NCBI RefSeq assembly: GCF_030848805.1
Contig: NC_092359.1
Coordinates: 11,655,598 to 11,719,597 of the forward strand
Direction: 5' to 3'
From: Temnothorax longispinosus
Lineage: Eukaryota > Arthropoda > Insecta > Hymenoptera > Formicidae
Length of the DNA: 64,000 nt
A program made the position numbers and the translations under genes. The notes beneath the pieces are model-generated. The model made no database searches. It was not told the origin of the DNA and saw only the letters and a program-made list of their open reading frames with translations. Shown here piece after piece: positions 49,901 to 64,000 of this stretch. Every line of letters begins with the position of its first letter. Position 1 is the stretch's first letter.

Positions 49901-52900
49901 TGCTTCACACATTTCTGTGTTCTATAAGGAGTCATCCGGGGATCGTAAAATAGGATGAACCGAAGATTTTACGAGCGATATTAGCAGGATCGCCGGCGCC
50001 CTCACTGCCGAATAATTAGTCCCCGATTTAGTAGGGATTCCACTAAACTTGCTGCCCCTCTATCTTATTAGGGACAGCCCAAGCCACAACCCTGTTGAAA
50101 ACGAGTCAAGAAGCGTATCTGTCAGGACCACCTTCGTGGAGAAGCTGCGGTAACACTTTTTATTACGCGTAAACTGTCCTTTTTATTTTCATCAAGCGTA
50201 CTATCAAGGAGTCCTCCCATTCCTACTCCTCTCTTCTCTCCGTTCTTTCAATAACTTGTACTCATTAATAATTTACAATGCTACTAAAATTATAATGCAT
50301 GTATTACAATAATTTATGATGACATATAAGTATTGCATCCCAATAGCAAAAATAAATAACGTGCAAAATCATTTTCCAAGTAAACGATTTTCATCACGAG
50401 AACCGTAATCTCTCCTGGGAAGGAGTTTTAATTTGCAGAAATATAAACGATTTTGTGATCACTCTTATGGAAGAAAAGTATCGCGAACATGCAAAGGCAC
50501 GAACTCGAGTTTATTAATGTCTCAAGGTGAGCATCCTCGTTAGAGAGTTGGGAAACCGCGAAGAAAAGAGACGTCTCTCTAAAGTAATCCCAAGATAGCA
50601 AAACGCCATCAATCTGCAATCGTGTAAAATCGGTAAGACAAAGTCGCCATGAGAGCGATCGATTAAAGCGGGAAATCTAATTGTAACGATGAATCAACGT
50701 GATGCGACCTATTGTGATATATCTCTATCTTCGAATCCGAGATTTATAATGACTGCGAGAAAATTCTTCTTTCGGAGAAAGTCACAGCGTGGGCCGTCAA
50801 CCTCGAGCTTCTTCTCAATGAAAGAATAAAATCATTACGTTGTGACTCCGGACATCCCTCTTCTCCTCCCACTCACTCCGTTCAGAGAGAAAAGAAGAGG
50901 TGACAGAGAGGACAATTTGTTGATTCGAAGAGGCGACCACTTAGACGTCCGTTTTCTTCGTCACTCCGTGAATTCCGTAGAATCCCGGGATGAATGAAGA
51001 AAACCACTCTCTTAATTTGGTCGAAGCCCATCGATTCAACGATCGTACCTGCCAGAGGGGAAGGGGAGGGAGCGGGGATCTCTACGCGCGGGGCAGCACA
51101 ATAAATTCCTACCTCCTCCTCTTCCCTTTTACCCTAGAGGTAGCTCTTTCTACGGGTTTTTGACGCCCGTGTTCGTCTTATCGCGACACGCGGCACCCCT
51201 CAATTAAGAGGTGCTGCTCGTCCACGAATGTTATACCAGGCTTCGGGGGCCCCCGGGGTCCCCGGGACCACACAGCGGGAGCTACCTGCTGGGCCTAAGC
51301 TATCGGCCAGATCGCGCCCATAAAAATTAAAAGTCGCCAGATAAATAAACGTCAATCGGGAATTAAGATAGGCGCCGCCGGTAGCGTGGATCCTCTATGC
51401 GCTTTTTCCCTCCCCCTAACCCACCCGTTAGGAATTTTTCCCCAGAGACTACGCATCCGGGAGTGGACGATAGATAAGCGACATCGACCACTGATGTATC
51501 ATCGGTCGAATGTTCGGCTTGGAAAAAAACCTGCAGGCATCTCTCTCTGCGAGAGTGAATCGTTACTAAACTTTATTGAATGATCATACTTGATCTTGAC
51601 TACGTGACGTAATCGGACAATTTCATCATGTTTTGGAGCAACGTTCTTCAAGTGAAATAATTCCTTATGTCATACAAAAAAATCCTACATTTATAGACAA
51701 AGACTCTGTTTCGAGATCTATAATTTAATAAAGATTATAAAATACAAATGAAAAATATGTCTGTGCTATATGTTACCACTTACATTACTGCTTTTATAAT
51801 GCTTATTTTATTTTTAAATAAAACGCTTCTGCTATTTATTTCTCATTTCACTGTTTTATACAAACAAAAAATAAAAAAACCAACTGAAAACCATCAGAGC
51901 TTTCACTATATTATTTCGTCTTTTGTTATTAAAAGAGAAAACGTATTTATTTCTTCTTTTCCTATACAACTATCTTTTCTAAACTTCCGAATGGAGAAGA
52001 ATAGTTCGAACAGCAGGATTCGGTAGCCACGTGTTCCTTAAAATCTTTCTAGTCAAGACGGGTGGCCTAGAAAGTCGTATATTTCTCCCGCCTAGATTCC
52101 TAACCGCGATCTGTCTTCAGCTTGTAACAGATAATAGTCTCAGCGTATATCAATAGACCCTACTTACGATGTCTTGCAAAATCTAGATTTCCAACAAATA
52201 AAATTTTACGTTAAAGATTAAAAATAACAGATTAATATTAAGTTTACTTATTTTTTATGACAATATGCAATTAACGGATTTGTTTAAAGTACGTTTTAAA
52301 GTATACATTGATCGGTTTGTATATATTTGAGACGAGAAGAACTTAAAGCACCAAATTTTTTTTATCTAACAAATAAGAATATAGTCCTTTATAAAAAATC
52401 AGACAAATTTCGATTTTTAACTAAACGATCAAATAAAGAAATAACGATAAAAAGCAAATAATTACGATAATCTAATGTATAACAGTAATTTAATGACAAC
52501 AATGTAGTATTAAATGTTATTTCCTAATAACGGTAATTCAATAACAGTTCACGGTAATGTGGAAGTAGGAATACCTAGAGTCGCTACAAAAAACGGTCCA
52601 ATAAAAACGGTATAACGGTACAACATGGGATTTCCTAGGGCGAACTGTCCGCGAACGGAGTCACAGATAAATGACGACGGTGAGAATTGTCACCCGGAAC
52701 GACCGGTTAACACATTGCCGCCCCTGTCATCGATCCGCACCATCCAATAATGGATTCTGTAGCCGAGATTTATGTAGCCCGCTGTCCAACCTTTTCTCGA
52801 GGCCCACCACTTTTGGGCCTCGTAATTTTTGACTCCGCTGAATGCTTCGCTACACAAAGCGATTTTTATTCGACAAACTGATTTGTCGCCTGCCTTTCTT

Positions 52901-52914
52901 ATTTTTATTGTCGA

Positions 52915-52985
52915 TTTATTATCAATTATTTATATTTATTTTATATTTATTATCAATTATTAATTATTATTATTATTATTTATTA
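52915..52985. repeat. AT-rich TTTATTATCAATTATT-type repeats
   Basis: Repeated TATTTATTATCAATTATT words passing into (ATT)n, about 70 bases, in the long Wnt6 intron. Confidence 0.75.
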
Positions 52986-54022
52986 CTTTGTATATAAATG
53001 TATTTATCTATATATAAATACTATAAGCATTTCTTTTTGACTCGTGCTTATATTGACTTCTCATTTTAATAATTCATACTTGGATTCATAACTATACCAT
53101 TAACGTAAAATAAGCGTCACGAAATAATAATTTAACAGATACGAGGATGCGTGAAATATAAATGAGAAACTCATCGTGGAAGCAACAAATTCTTTACAAC
53201 GCAACATCATGAACCTTGCAATTATCTGATAAAGCTTGTAATCGGGCCTTGTCGTATTTTATGAAGCAATACCATCTTTATGAAGTGAGGCAAGGTCATG
53301 TGTGTCAGGTGGAACGCAAATTAATCCTCTGCAGTAGGGCTGCATAAGTTTCGAGCCGTAAACCAGTTCGCAGTGACGGAAATTAAAACCACTTTGTTAT
53401 AATAAAGAAAGATGTCAAGTACATATCCAGAAATTTATAGATGTTTCTCTCATGCTCAGAAAAATAATTACAACTAAATTTTTATCCGATTTAGAAACGG
53501 TCGTTTCTGAATAAATTATATGTACTACGAGAAATAAAACTAAGTTAATAATAATAAACAATCTCGAAAGAAGATAAAGTCATCATAAAATCTTGCATTA
53601 AGTAGAACTGAATATCAAATAATTATCTTCACTTTATGCCTTCACATTCACATGATGACAATCATTTATTGCGGTGTTATGTAATATTCTGCATAAAAAT
53701 CTTTTTTATATAACACGTATCTTTATGCGATATCTTTAGAGATAAGAACTACATCTGAATACTGCGGGGCAATCGGATTTACGAAATATTTAAAAATAAA
53801 TGGAAGCATTTATTTTAGCGTCAGCCGGGCGTGACGCTAATTTCGCTTAATTAAACTATTGCTTTATTTATTCGGGCCGACAGGCTGTCTCGTTAATAAT
53901 ATACTATCTCCCGCATCTCACGAATGAATGCGGATCGTCAGGCATATCCCCGGCGGTGTCGTGCTTAATTCGATCATCGCCAGGCATGAATTCCACACGC
54001 GTCCGCATTTAGCGTCTTACTT

Positions 54023-54030
54023 GAGAGAGA

Positions 54031-54123
<93 letters not shown>
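54023..54123. repeat. Long (GA)n microsatellite
   Basis: About 100 bases of GA with two AA interruptions near its start. Confidence 0.97.
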
Positions 54124-54126
<3 letters not shown>

Positions 54127-56666
54127 CCGACGATCCTGCATCAAATCACGATCGATAGGATTGACGGCAATCTCTAGATCACGAGAGAGAGAGGGGGGCA
54201 GAGAAAAGAAGAAGGCGAAAGCGGGAAACAAAATCGAAGGACTAACCGCGGCCCGTTGGCAGTGAGGCTTTAATTAAGGGAACATATTGCCACTAATATC
54301 CGACGGACAGTGTCAATCTGTCAAGCTACCATAAGACACCGATCTGATAGCGGGCTCTAGAAACCAGCACAGACTATTGGACACGCTGTCTTCGATTTGG
54401 TTGTCGTGGCCAATCATCCGAAATTAATATATCGGACGGCTAACGAACGAGCGAACCACGCGGACAGTTTCATCTTTCGTCGGATGCTTTTCGGGCTCAA
54501 ATTTAGCGCGTGGAGAAAGAATTTATGTGTGAGAGCCGATCGATCGATCGTCAACGGCACGATCGTAATCGAGAAGAAATTCGCACTTGTCTATCGATTC
54601 TCACAGTTCACGATAAACGCATCTATTGCGTGCTTACGCAAGACCGATGAAAACGATGTGCTTTGGTGGAAGTACACATTATCTCGATAAAATAAAATAT
54701 AAAATCAGTAGAGTTTTACTGGTATTTTCTTGCGCTATGAAAGGTATATTAAAAAAATAAATACTTTTTAAATTCAAAATTAAAAAATAATACTTTTCTA
54801 TAAAAGATATAATAACATACGATACTTTTCTGTGAAAAAATACTACAGTATATCTCTATCAAAGCGAAAAAATATTTGAAAAATAATCAATAAAAAATAT
54901 AAAAATAAAATCTTTCCTAATATTTTGAAAAAATTACAGTATATAAAATTACTATAAATCAATATCATACAATATGATTGAAAATGGAAATAATTTGTTT
55001 TGAGAACAAGTATAATATAGTTTATTATACCTATTTTCATTTTAAAATATTCTGTTAGAAATTATTTTTATTTAGAAAAATTCTTATATAAAATTTTGGA
55101 ATCTTATAAAATATATCACAAAGCGCTATATTAAGGTCACACAAGTAAATAACATTCGACCAAGTTCTTTTAAACTTCTCTTTTTGTCACGGTACACTAA
55201 TCATCTCAAGTTTTTGGCGTAAATTGCTGATGAAGAAACAAGGAAGTCATAAAGAATCAATTTTTTAACGGATAATAATGACACAAACGCGGATATGACA
55301 TGAGCGGTCTATAATAACATAATTCATGGAACTTCAATTTCTCAACATTCCGACCGGCTAAGTACCCTTGTTGGCATTATCATTATTATCATATTACTAC
55401 ACGCTACTATTTGCTGTGACACCTTGCAGTTTGATTTCATAGTCGTATACGTGTCGAAACAGTCCCAACATTAAAGAGAGTAGTCATTATCTTTTTTCTA
55501 GCCACCGAAGCGCTGTCTCTAGGATCTCCCATTAAGGCTAATTTAAAAATAATTACCACTCATTCGTTCGTAACGCATCCTAACTCGAAAAAAGTCATAC
55601 GGTCTTAAACAGTAAGGCACAAAGGAAAACCATGCCCTCTCCAAGTTGTACAATAAAATAAAATTATGTTGTAAAATGTTATAATAAGAAATATATGTTA
55701 TACGAATAAACAATACCAACACATTTCTCTCTTTTTTTATATATCTTTAAAAATAAATCTAACTTAAACTGCATTCTTTTTTTATAAATCTAATTTCGTT
55801 CCAATAAACTCTATGTAAATATAATTTAAAACTACGTAGTGTAAAAGTGTAAAAAAATATAAGAAAAATAATATTTAATAATATAATATCATGTTTCATT
55901 CAAAATAATAGTCGATTATCCTAAATGAAAACATGAAAATACGAGAGCTATTGTTGTGCATTGTGTTTTACGATCGTTAATAGACTCGTATCGGTATAGA
56001 GTGGTCAACGTCATGCTCCACACGCGGAGAGGGGCCCCTTAAAAAGGCCCCGCACGTAGAAAGGTCCTTAAAGATCCTAAAGGGGTAGCCCATTCTGGAG
56101 GTGTGCCGATCGGGCACCGGCATTTAATCGTAACGAATCGCCCTCGGGCCCTGTAGGGGAGTGTGTAATCGACATCCGGTTCGCCTAATGTCGAACGAGT
56201 AGCGCCCTGTAATCTGCCGCTAGCGTATGCATTGTCGTGGGCTTGGGACCCCTTCTCGCTTCTGAAAGGGGCACCGTAGGACCGGAGATCCCTTTTTCGG
56301 TGCGAGAGGACGAAACCGGGGCCCCGGAATAACGTTTGCTCGACCTTGCGCCCATGACTCGCGAATAATGCGACCGGATTCACGAATTTACGGGATCGAG
56401 TGTCCGACGTGCGCAAAAGGCCGCGGCGAGTTCGGATCTTTAAATGTCCTTCGTTTATTATAAAATATAAAGAAATTAATTCTTCCACAATTTAAATTCA
56501 TTTAAATATTGAAAAAAAGCTATTAAAGATATATGTAATCTATTATGTTAAATATACGTATCGATGGAAACTAAAAATAATAAAAATTATTCAATCCCGA
56601 TCGCCAACGACGCCAACTATCTCTGAAATTAATTGTCGTCGATTTGTGCATCTCGATGAAGCTTAC

Positions 56667-56887
56667 CGCGGAGCAGAATCTTCTTGAGAGACCTCCTGAC
56701 AGTCGTACAGTTCCACCTTCGATTTCGGAATTGGTACTGACATTCCCTAGTGCCTACTTGAACACCCTTTGCAATTTCTTTCAGTAGAGACGGCTCCTTA
56801 CGACAAATGTCGGCTAGCTTCCCCTTCAGCCGTCTTGTTTTCTTGCAGACAAGCATCGGATCCATCACCAGCTGGCTTCCTACAGTC
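56667..56887 (-). CDS. Wnt6: Wnt6, first visible coding exon
   Basis: This exon encodes the N-terminal part of mature Wnt6, a secreted Wnt ligand of the wg-Wnt6-Wnt10 cluster. After acceptor gattctacag one base completes what is probably a Trp codon, and the frame reads TVGSQLVMDPMLVCKKTRRL, then KGKLADICRKEPSLLKEIAK, GVQVGTRECQYQFRNRRWNC and TTVRRSLKKILLR. VGSxLVMDP and ECQ.QFR.RRWNC are diagnostic; vertebrate Wnt6 has the same VGSPLVMDP spelling. NCT is a potential glycosylation site. The donor is GTAAGC at 56666. There are 73 full codons; with the other exons 333 residues are covered. The signal-peptide exon was not found. Confidence 0.96.
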
Positions 56888-59800
56888 CTGTAGAATCAAA
56901 AATTGAAATACGTGGTTAAATATATCACACGTATGATATTAAATATATCCAATAGCTTTGTTAACTAAGAATTACCAATAAAATAAGATCGTTATAAATA
57001 TATAAGTACCTATATGCATTTTTTTCTGTTCAAATTTGACAATTTGTTACGATAACGTTAGGTAAATATTGACATAAATAAAGAGTTTAAATATAATATG
57101 CGATAATTCTTGAACGACATAAAAAATATAGCAATTTAAACGCGAGAAGTTTGCGGCGTCTAATTAACCTATCTGCGCTCAATACTCAAGGCAACGATAT
57201 AATCACGCGAACCGCGAGGAACTCGGAGCGCAACGTCATTGCTCTCGAGAGACACGACACGCGCTAGAGAGGAGAACGGTCAGAATAATTTACGGAAGCT
57301 ACAAATCCCGCGGCCAAGTTGCCGGTTATTTAGCTACGCAATATCTTTCCGCGCGCGAGCGCGCGCGAGTGCAATGTGGAAAAAGAAACGGCTTCGCGTG
57401 AACGTGAGATTAAGCGGAAGCTCTCCTTTCTCCTGACGCTTATCCGTTCCTTCTAGAGCCCGCGTAGAATCTCGGTAGCTCGACGAGCACGACTGTTGTG
57501 TCTCGGCCGCAGTCCTGATCCTCGCGATTAATCGCTCGTGTTTGGATCAGAATTTATTTCTCCTTAAGCACACCGTCGTGCCTCATAAATCAGTTGGGAG
57601 CTTCGCTATTTACAGAGAATTTGGATTTACCCCATTAGCATCGCCTGAACACGAGAGATTTGTCATTCTCAACGAATTTTTTTAATATCACCAATTTTTT
57701 GTTTTTTTCCACGTAAATAATTAGATCGCGTTCTGTAACAATTTTATCGCACTGTTATATAATTCGTATATAGAAACTTAGCGCTTTTTCCTTGTTAATT
57801 TATCGCACTGTTATATAACAGTGCGGTAAGTTAACAAGGAAAAAAGAGCTAAATTTCTGTATATAATACGTTTTATTCGATTGCGGCTGCTGAAGCGGCG
57901 GTGCTAGCTTGATACACGTAATTTACTAACGACGAGTGAATTATAGTAATTGTATTGACACCGTGCAATTGCGGTCGACACAACGTGAAATTATTATGCC
58001 AATGAAAGTTACTGTCTCCCGGTTTCTTCTCTTTTCCTCTTTCTTCTGTACTCCTAATGTATATTAAATATATCTGACTAATTCACAAGCAGTGGTACGT
58101 GAAACTTTAATTATAGTAGATCAAATCAAATGATCAAATGATATGGAACGACGAGAAGTGACAAAAGAATAAGCTATAGGATAGTGATTGTAATACGTGG
58201 AACTTCGTAAGAGACAGGAAAATGAAACTTGCGATACCGCGAGAATAACGACGGGAAAAAACCGTCGAAGAAGGCGAGAAAGAAGGATAAGTACATTGTG
58301 AATAGTATAGGTACGACAGTCGAATCTGAGCACGCTAACGCCATTACGATAATTAAAGCTCCGACGCATTAAACTCGTGACGACGTAACCAATTCTACGA
58401 ATGAAAAAGGAAAATATATATAGAGAGAGAAAAAGAGAAGAAACGAATGTTATGGAGGGGGAAGAAGGACGCTATAGAAACGGAAAGAACGAGCGAGTAC
58501 GTCGAGAGGGTGTAAAGAGAAAGGAGTGAGAAAGAGCGGAGAGGGGACAGCTTGATGATTGCACTGGGGGTAGAAAAAAAAAGAAGGAATAAAGCGAAAT
58601 GGATTCTGAGCGGTGAACTACGAGCGGTGGGAACTACGAAGTCGAGGAGAACGACTCGGAGGCAGATGGGTACCAGAAGAAGGACGAAGACAGAAGGAGG
58701 ACGAGGAGAAAGAAGCGCGCGGACCCGCGTGCGGAGGGCACGAAAGCGGAAAGGTAAAAAGAGAAACGATGGGGGCGCAGGAAGGGTTAGACGGAGGGAA
58801 GATGAAGAAATGGAGAAGAAGAAGAAGAAAGAGGGACAGTCCGGGCGACCTTCGTTACGAAACGTTAATTAAGATCATTAGTTCTGCGTCGGTAGGATGC
58901 CGGGGCGCGTACACGACGGCCTCTCGGGAATGCAACGACCTTAATGGCAATAATTCCGTTAAGGACGGTTGCTCGCGCACCCGTTCCCAATGTGCCTCCT
59001 CGCCCGCCTTCCCCGCCCCCCCTCCCATTCGCCCGCTTTTCGTTCTGCACGAACGGGAATAAGAAGCCGGAGGTAGTACGACATGGAGGAGTCGTGCACG
59101 AGAGTGACATCGTCATTTGGGCGAGGAGGATTTCACCTCGAGTGGCGACTATAACCGAGAACGACGACGATGACGACGAGAACGGAGATGATACGCGAGA
59201 TGATACGCGGGATACGAGAATTCACGAGAAATCGAGGATCGAGAATGATCGAGGAATGATTTTGCGCGTAAGAGTGAAACAGAGAGATGGAAAGAGATAT
59301 GGGCGAGGTAGAGAAAAAAGAGGGGGGAAGGAGAGCAGAGCGTGGTTCTCGATGGAGCATGTTCTCAACAAAGAGTATCCCTCGATTCACCAAATATCAC
59401 TACTAACACATGTCTTATATCTTTGTTAAAGTACCCTATATTTTCCTTCCATCGACAACCCTAATTCTTTATTATACGATCTCAAATGCTTTTTTCCTGA
59501 TCGATTTTTTCCCCCCTTATATCGCTCGGAGAGAGGAAAGTTGGAAAACGTGATCTTTTACGCATGTTTCCTAGTTATCTTAGATCGCGACCAGCTGTCA
59601 GAGGCTGCGAAATCTTCCTAGAATTAACGCATGTACTATTTCTCGACTCGGCATCAATCTACACTGAGAATGCAACTAAACCTAGGCGTAAGATAATAGA
59701 CGAGCGACATAGATATAGCGATTCCGAGAAGTTGCAAGTGCGCGAAACTACGAGAAGTTAAACATTGTATTAAGCCGTGGTGCTATTGCGGTGGCGCAAA

Positions 59801-62800
59801 AGTCTTATGACGTGTGAATTTTATGGGAGAGTTGGAAATGGATATGTCCGTTGGTAGTAAACATTTACACACGGCTTATTCAAATAAATTTGCAGATCAC
59901 CATGTTTTATGCAAATCCCGAAAAATGTGCTGCGCGTTTTATTTCTAGTTGTATAATATACCTATATAGATAACTTCCTATCATAAATACGAAAAGTTAA
60001 ATCTATGACTTATCGAAATAATATTCGCATTCAGATATTTTATACTACGCGGTCATAAACTACGTTACCGCGAATTTTATAGTCGCGCTATTACGATACC
60101 AATTAATCACGATATTTCTCCCGGAATAATCCAAACAATTTAATAATAGTACCCAACAAATTGAAAATTAAAACGTACAACAATCACGTTAAAATAACAT
60201 TCGGCGCACTTCGCTAATTTATCACGACGACGCGACCGACGGCTCGGTCTATTCTCATTGCGTCTGTGATTCACATTGGTAGCCTCCATCGGAAAAGCGT
60301 CACATATGCCGCGGATAGAGGCGAAGGCAACCTTCTAACCGGAGGTTTATCCGACCTTTTGACTTCAAAGACCCGGTTTCCCAGTGGCCGCGCGCATCTC
60401 ACCCCGTTAGTCAAATAAACGGACCGCAGGACCGCTGCGCATCGATACTAAAAGTCCAATCCCCCGGAGGCGGATAATAAAGTTACGGCGTTATTGCAAA
60501 CACGTCGCGTTTGACGAGCGCCGCTTACGCTGAATGTTTTGCACCCGCGCCTCTATTAATATCGCTGGAAGGCGAGTTAATGGGAATTGAAGTGGTCAGG
60601 CACTACGTTGCCATTCGTCTTCCGTCCTGCCGATCGCGCGATTTCGTAACTTTTCACGAACTAACATTTGCCAGTTTTATTCGCTTCACTCGAAAAATGA
60701 AAAATAAGTTCAAAAAATTAAAACCAACAAGAGACATGAAATAAAAATAAAGGTAAAAAAGTAAATAAAAATTAAGCAACAGCTATACGTTATATCCTTC
60801 AATTAAACGACAAATAAATCAATTAAATATTTCATTTTTTTAATATCAGTGCACTACACAAGTAGGTATAATATAATTATGAGGATACATTTCGCAACAC
60901 ACTGGCGTAACACAACATCATAAAATAATGATCGCATTTGCGTATCGCTGACTAATCTATCGTTCCTTAAATTAACAAAATTCAACATATCGAATTTATA
61001 TGCGTAACGAGCTTTAACAGTCCCGTCACTCGCTTGTACTCCTTTTCTTGCGAGGCAGAGCCCTCGCAAAAAGGCATCCCGAGATCCGCTACTAGACGAA
61101 AAAACGAGGAAAGACTCGGTTTAATCGACGACAATCGAGCCAGCGGAACGCTCGAGGGGGAGGTGAGGGGGAAGAAGGGGATCCCGGCTAGAATCGAGGA
61201 GATCGGGCCCCACCTCGTGTACGCGGAGGCAAGAAAAGAACTCGAGGATGGACACGTCGTCGCGAACGAAAAGCGTGGAGAGGCCGGTTAGGGCGGTCGA
61301 CTTATTTATTGCCTCATTAGACGCCCTCACTTTGCTCGAAGGCAGCTCCACGCTGTCTGCTCAGATAGACAGTGACGAGAGAGCAACGTTGCTGGCTTCT
61401 TTCGGCCGGTTTGCAGAACGAGCGACGAACGGAGGGACGGGGGGGAGAAATAAGGGGGTTTCGCGAGAGAGAAAGAGAGAAACGTTTTCGTAGAGAGCAG
61501 ATTGGAGGAAGAAGAGAGATCGCTTCAACGAGAGAGTTCGCGAAAAGAAGCAAGAAAAGAGAGAAGAAGGAGAAAACGAGTTGATAGGCCCACCAGCGAA
61601 TTCCTCGAATACTTTGCACAGTTCGAATGAAAGTATATGGAATAGGAAGAAGCTATAAAGAAAATTGGAAATCTCGCGGCCAAGAACATTATCATTGCCT
61701 CCGTTGATCTCACAGTATTTGAGGCAGGAGAAGAAACGAGAATTCTGTCGCGACTTTCTTCACTTAATTGTAATAGACTGTGTTATGCATCTGGTAAATG
61801 ATTAAGTTTGAAGGAAGAATTTCTACTTGGAATCTCAAACAAGATTCGAGATAAGAATTATTTTTTTAACGCGATTATAACGCGCGAAAAAGTGGAGTAA
61901 ATTTTATCGCGAGTATCTTCAATAAACATGTGAAAAAAACATAATTTCTGCATCCAAAACATGATGCAGAATAAGACTAATCATTTCACGTAGACGAAGA
62001 AGAGAACCAGTAGAGAGATAGCAATTTATGAAAGAATGGCGAGCGGAAGTAGAAAGTCACAACAACTCGTGGCTGCTAAATATGCGCGTTCAAATCTAAA
62101 TCATCCTCTTGTTGCTCGACGACGTGTAGCAGACAGCGGCGTTGGGCCATGCAGATGACGAAAAGGACCACGACGGAACGAAGCCACTCTATCACTGCGA
62201 GCTTACGTACATGTGCCAAAGTGGTACCGAGCATGTGCTCATTTTGTGCACTCGTTCCATTCCGTTCTCTCGATTTTAGTTCATTTTCTACGCGATTTTA
62301 TCGATCAAAAAATTCCCGGCAAAAAAATTGAAGCGACAAGATGGCAAATATTCTTCTAAGTTTAATTTTTCCCCTTTACAAAATAAAGTTACGACATTTT
62401 CTGAATGTTTTAAGGAAAATTTAAGTTAAATTAGTAAATATGTATTTATAAAAAGTTCATTAAAATCGTATAATATTTATATTAAGCCTCTGTAAGCCTA
62501 AATTTATATTTTATAAAAATGAGTTTATTTTTTACTTTTCTAAAATGATTTATTAAATCTATTATTTATCTATTTGCGTCATAAATTTCCTTTGTAAGTT
62601 ATGTCACAAATTATGCAGTCTATCAAAAAAGACTATAAATCTATGATAATATAAGATTATTTCTTATATTTCTGTCTATAATGCAATTTAATATATATAT
62701 GTTATGTCTTTCAATTCCTCCCAAATTTATCTACTATAAACGTTTATATTCGGATCTCCCGTTAGAGTAATCTTTCTCATAATTAAGCTACAATTATATC

Positions 62801-64000
62801 TGCATATGAACCGATGTCTGCAACATGATTAGGTTTACAATAGTTACAGACGGAAAAGGGACTAAAAAGTGAAGCCAGGGCCATATGGTAGCGTAGGTTC
62901 GTGAATCCAGCAAGGACTCACGGGTGAAAAAAAGGAGCAAGTTGATTCAACCTGAGAATGTCCCGAACAAATTGGTGGCAAGGGTCACCGGGACCAGGTT
63001 ACATTTTCGATAGTTTCTTTTTTGGTGAATCTCGAAGAATTCGTGCTCCGCTTAAGCTTGAACGCCGAAGCGAGCGCTCCAGAGAAGAGAAATAAAAAGA
63101 CACGCCGATCTCTCGCCACCATATTGTGCGAATTTTTAATCAGCTTCTTCGGACTCTCGAGGACTCGGAATTCGTGCGCGAGCTCGCGCGCCCACCGTAA
63201 TGAATTATGCGTGGTATGCGTTCACCTTAATAAAACCGATATTTAGAATCTGACTGATAAAGTTCGAGCGATATGTGATAATAACAGGGTCTTAAAATTC
63301 CATACATAGCAGGTGCGTCCTGCACGCGCCACTAAAACAATTTGGAATTCTCCTTCTGGCATGCCCAAGCACACAGAGGTGCTTTCTCCCTTCCTCTAAG
63401 CTCCTTTTTCTCTCCTCCTCTTTCCCTCTCTAGGCCTAACATTCCATCAAAATCGATCGTGGTCCGTCATAACAGTGTCATGACAAAGATACAACGATAT
63501 GTCCAACAAGCATGCATTCCAGAAATATTAAGTGCGTCATGCTTGAATTGATCAGTTATTAATAATAAACGCATCGAGAAAGTATGAAGTGTCAATAATG
63601 TCAAATAAAATTTACATTTTGCAAAATTAGTTAACAGGATTCTTTGAAAATGTTGTACACTCCAATTTGTAAACCCCAATACAGTATTTTAATAAAAAAA
63701 AAAACAACAAGCCCGAATAGCATATATAATTTAAACATAAAAACATTGAAAAAATGTTAAATGTCAAAAATGCTTAATGGAAACGACTTTTATCTAATAT
63801 ATCCCGTTCATAGAAACAATACAATGAATAAATAAATAGAAAAAAAATGATATAAATGAGAAAAGAATGACTGAGGGCTCAAATTGAAAAAGGGCCACGT
63901 ACTCATTCACGCCCGGCATAAAGTCGCATTAACACCGTACCATTGGCGCAGCGAAACCATGACCAATCGGGTACTCTATAGGGGGAACGTCCGGTAAATC
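56888..64000. other. Probable first Wnt6 intron and upstream DNA
   Basis: About 7.1 kb in which the signal-peptide exon of Wnt6 should lie unless it is beyond the right edge. I checked - strand donors that would leave a TG half-codon and a preceding hydrophobic leader, and none was convincing. The region contains the hairpin at 57764-57871 and long stretches with a strong purine bias on the + strand (about 58400-58860 and 61080-61600). Confidence 0.5.
57764..57871. repeat. 108-bp inverted repeat / hairpin
   Basis: Two arms of about 50 bases are near complements around the centre TTATATAA. Conserved blocks are CTTGTTAA, ATCGCACTG or its ACCGCACTG variant, and GTATATAGAAA with its partner. The block ATCGCACTGTTATATAA also occurs just before the hairpin (about 57747-57763), so the left arm contains a partial direct duplication. 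Confidence 0.85.

Overview
This window looks like nuclear DNA of an insect, most likely a hymenopteran and possibly an ant. The reasons are two insect-type Wnt genes split by GT-AG introns, AT-rich but CpG-containing noncoding DNA, many (GA)n/(CT)n tracts, and small inverted-repeat transposons. Nothing bacterial, viral or CRISPR-like was seen. The species assignment is inference.

Only two protein-coding genes can be supported. The 3' part of wingless (Wnt1) lies on the + strand. It has two coding exons, 7636-7910 and 8227-8784, that end at the natural stop codon. Its 5' exons (signal peptide and first third) are not in the 7.6 kb upstream and should lie to the left of the window. Wnt6 lies on the - strand. 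It has four coding exons, 56887-56667, 39266-39147, 38836-38637 and 38129-37668, that cover everything except the signal-peptide exon. That exon was not found before the right edge. All splice phases close correctly: phase 1, phase 1 and phase 0 for Wnt6, and phase 1 then phase 0 for wg.

wg and Wnt6 neighbour each other in the ancestral Wnt9-Wnt1-Wnt6-Wnt10 cluster of animals. Here they are convergent, with 3' ends facing across about 28.9 kb without a recognisable gene. Wnt6 also has an intron of about 17.4 kb. Both genes encode secreted, lipid-modified signalling ligands used in segment polarity and appendage and wing patterning, so the large noncoding stretches are likely places for shared cis-regulatory DNA. 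I cannot prove any enhancer from the sequence alone.

The noncoding DNA holds a 1,450-bp DNA transposon (31737-33186) with terminal inverted repeats and a perfect 8-bp target duplication. Inside it are a 54-bp perfect palindrome arm pair and a (GTC)n array. Three MITE-like elements have CACTG...CAGTG ends (28195-28724, 30718-31224, 42089-42364). Three strong hairpins (24915-24975, 45463-45533, 57764-57871), a tRNA-like fragment with an exact B box, and at least eight long GA/CT tracts complete the picture. Most other open reading frames are chance frames, often driven by GA repeats.
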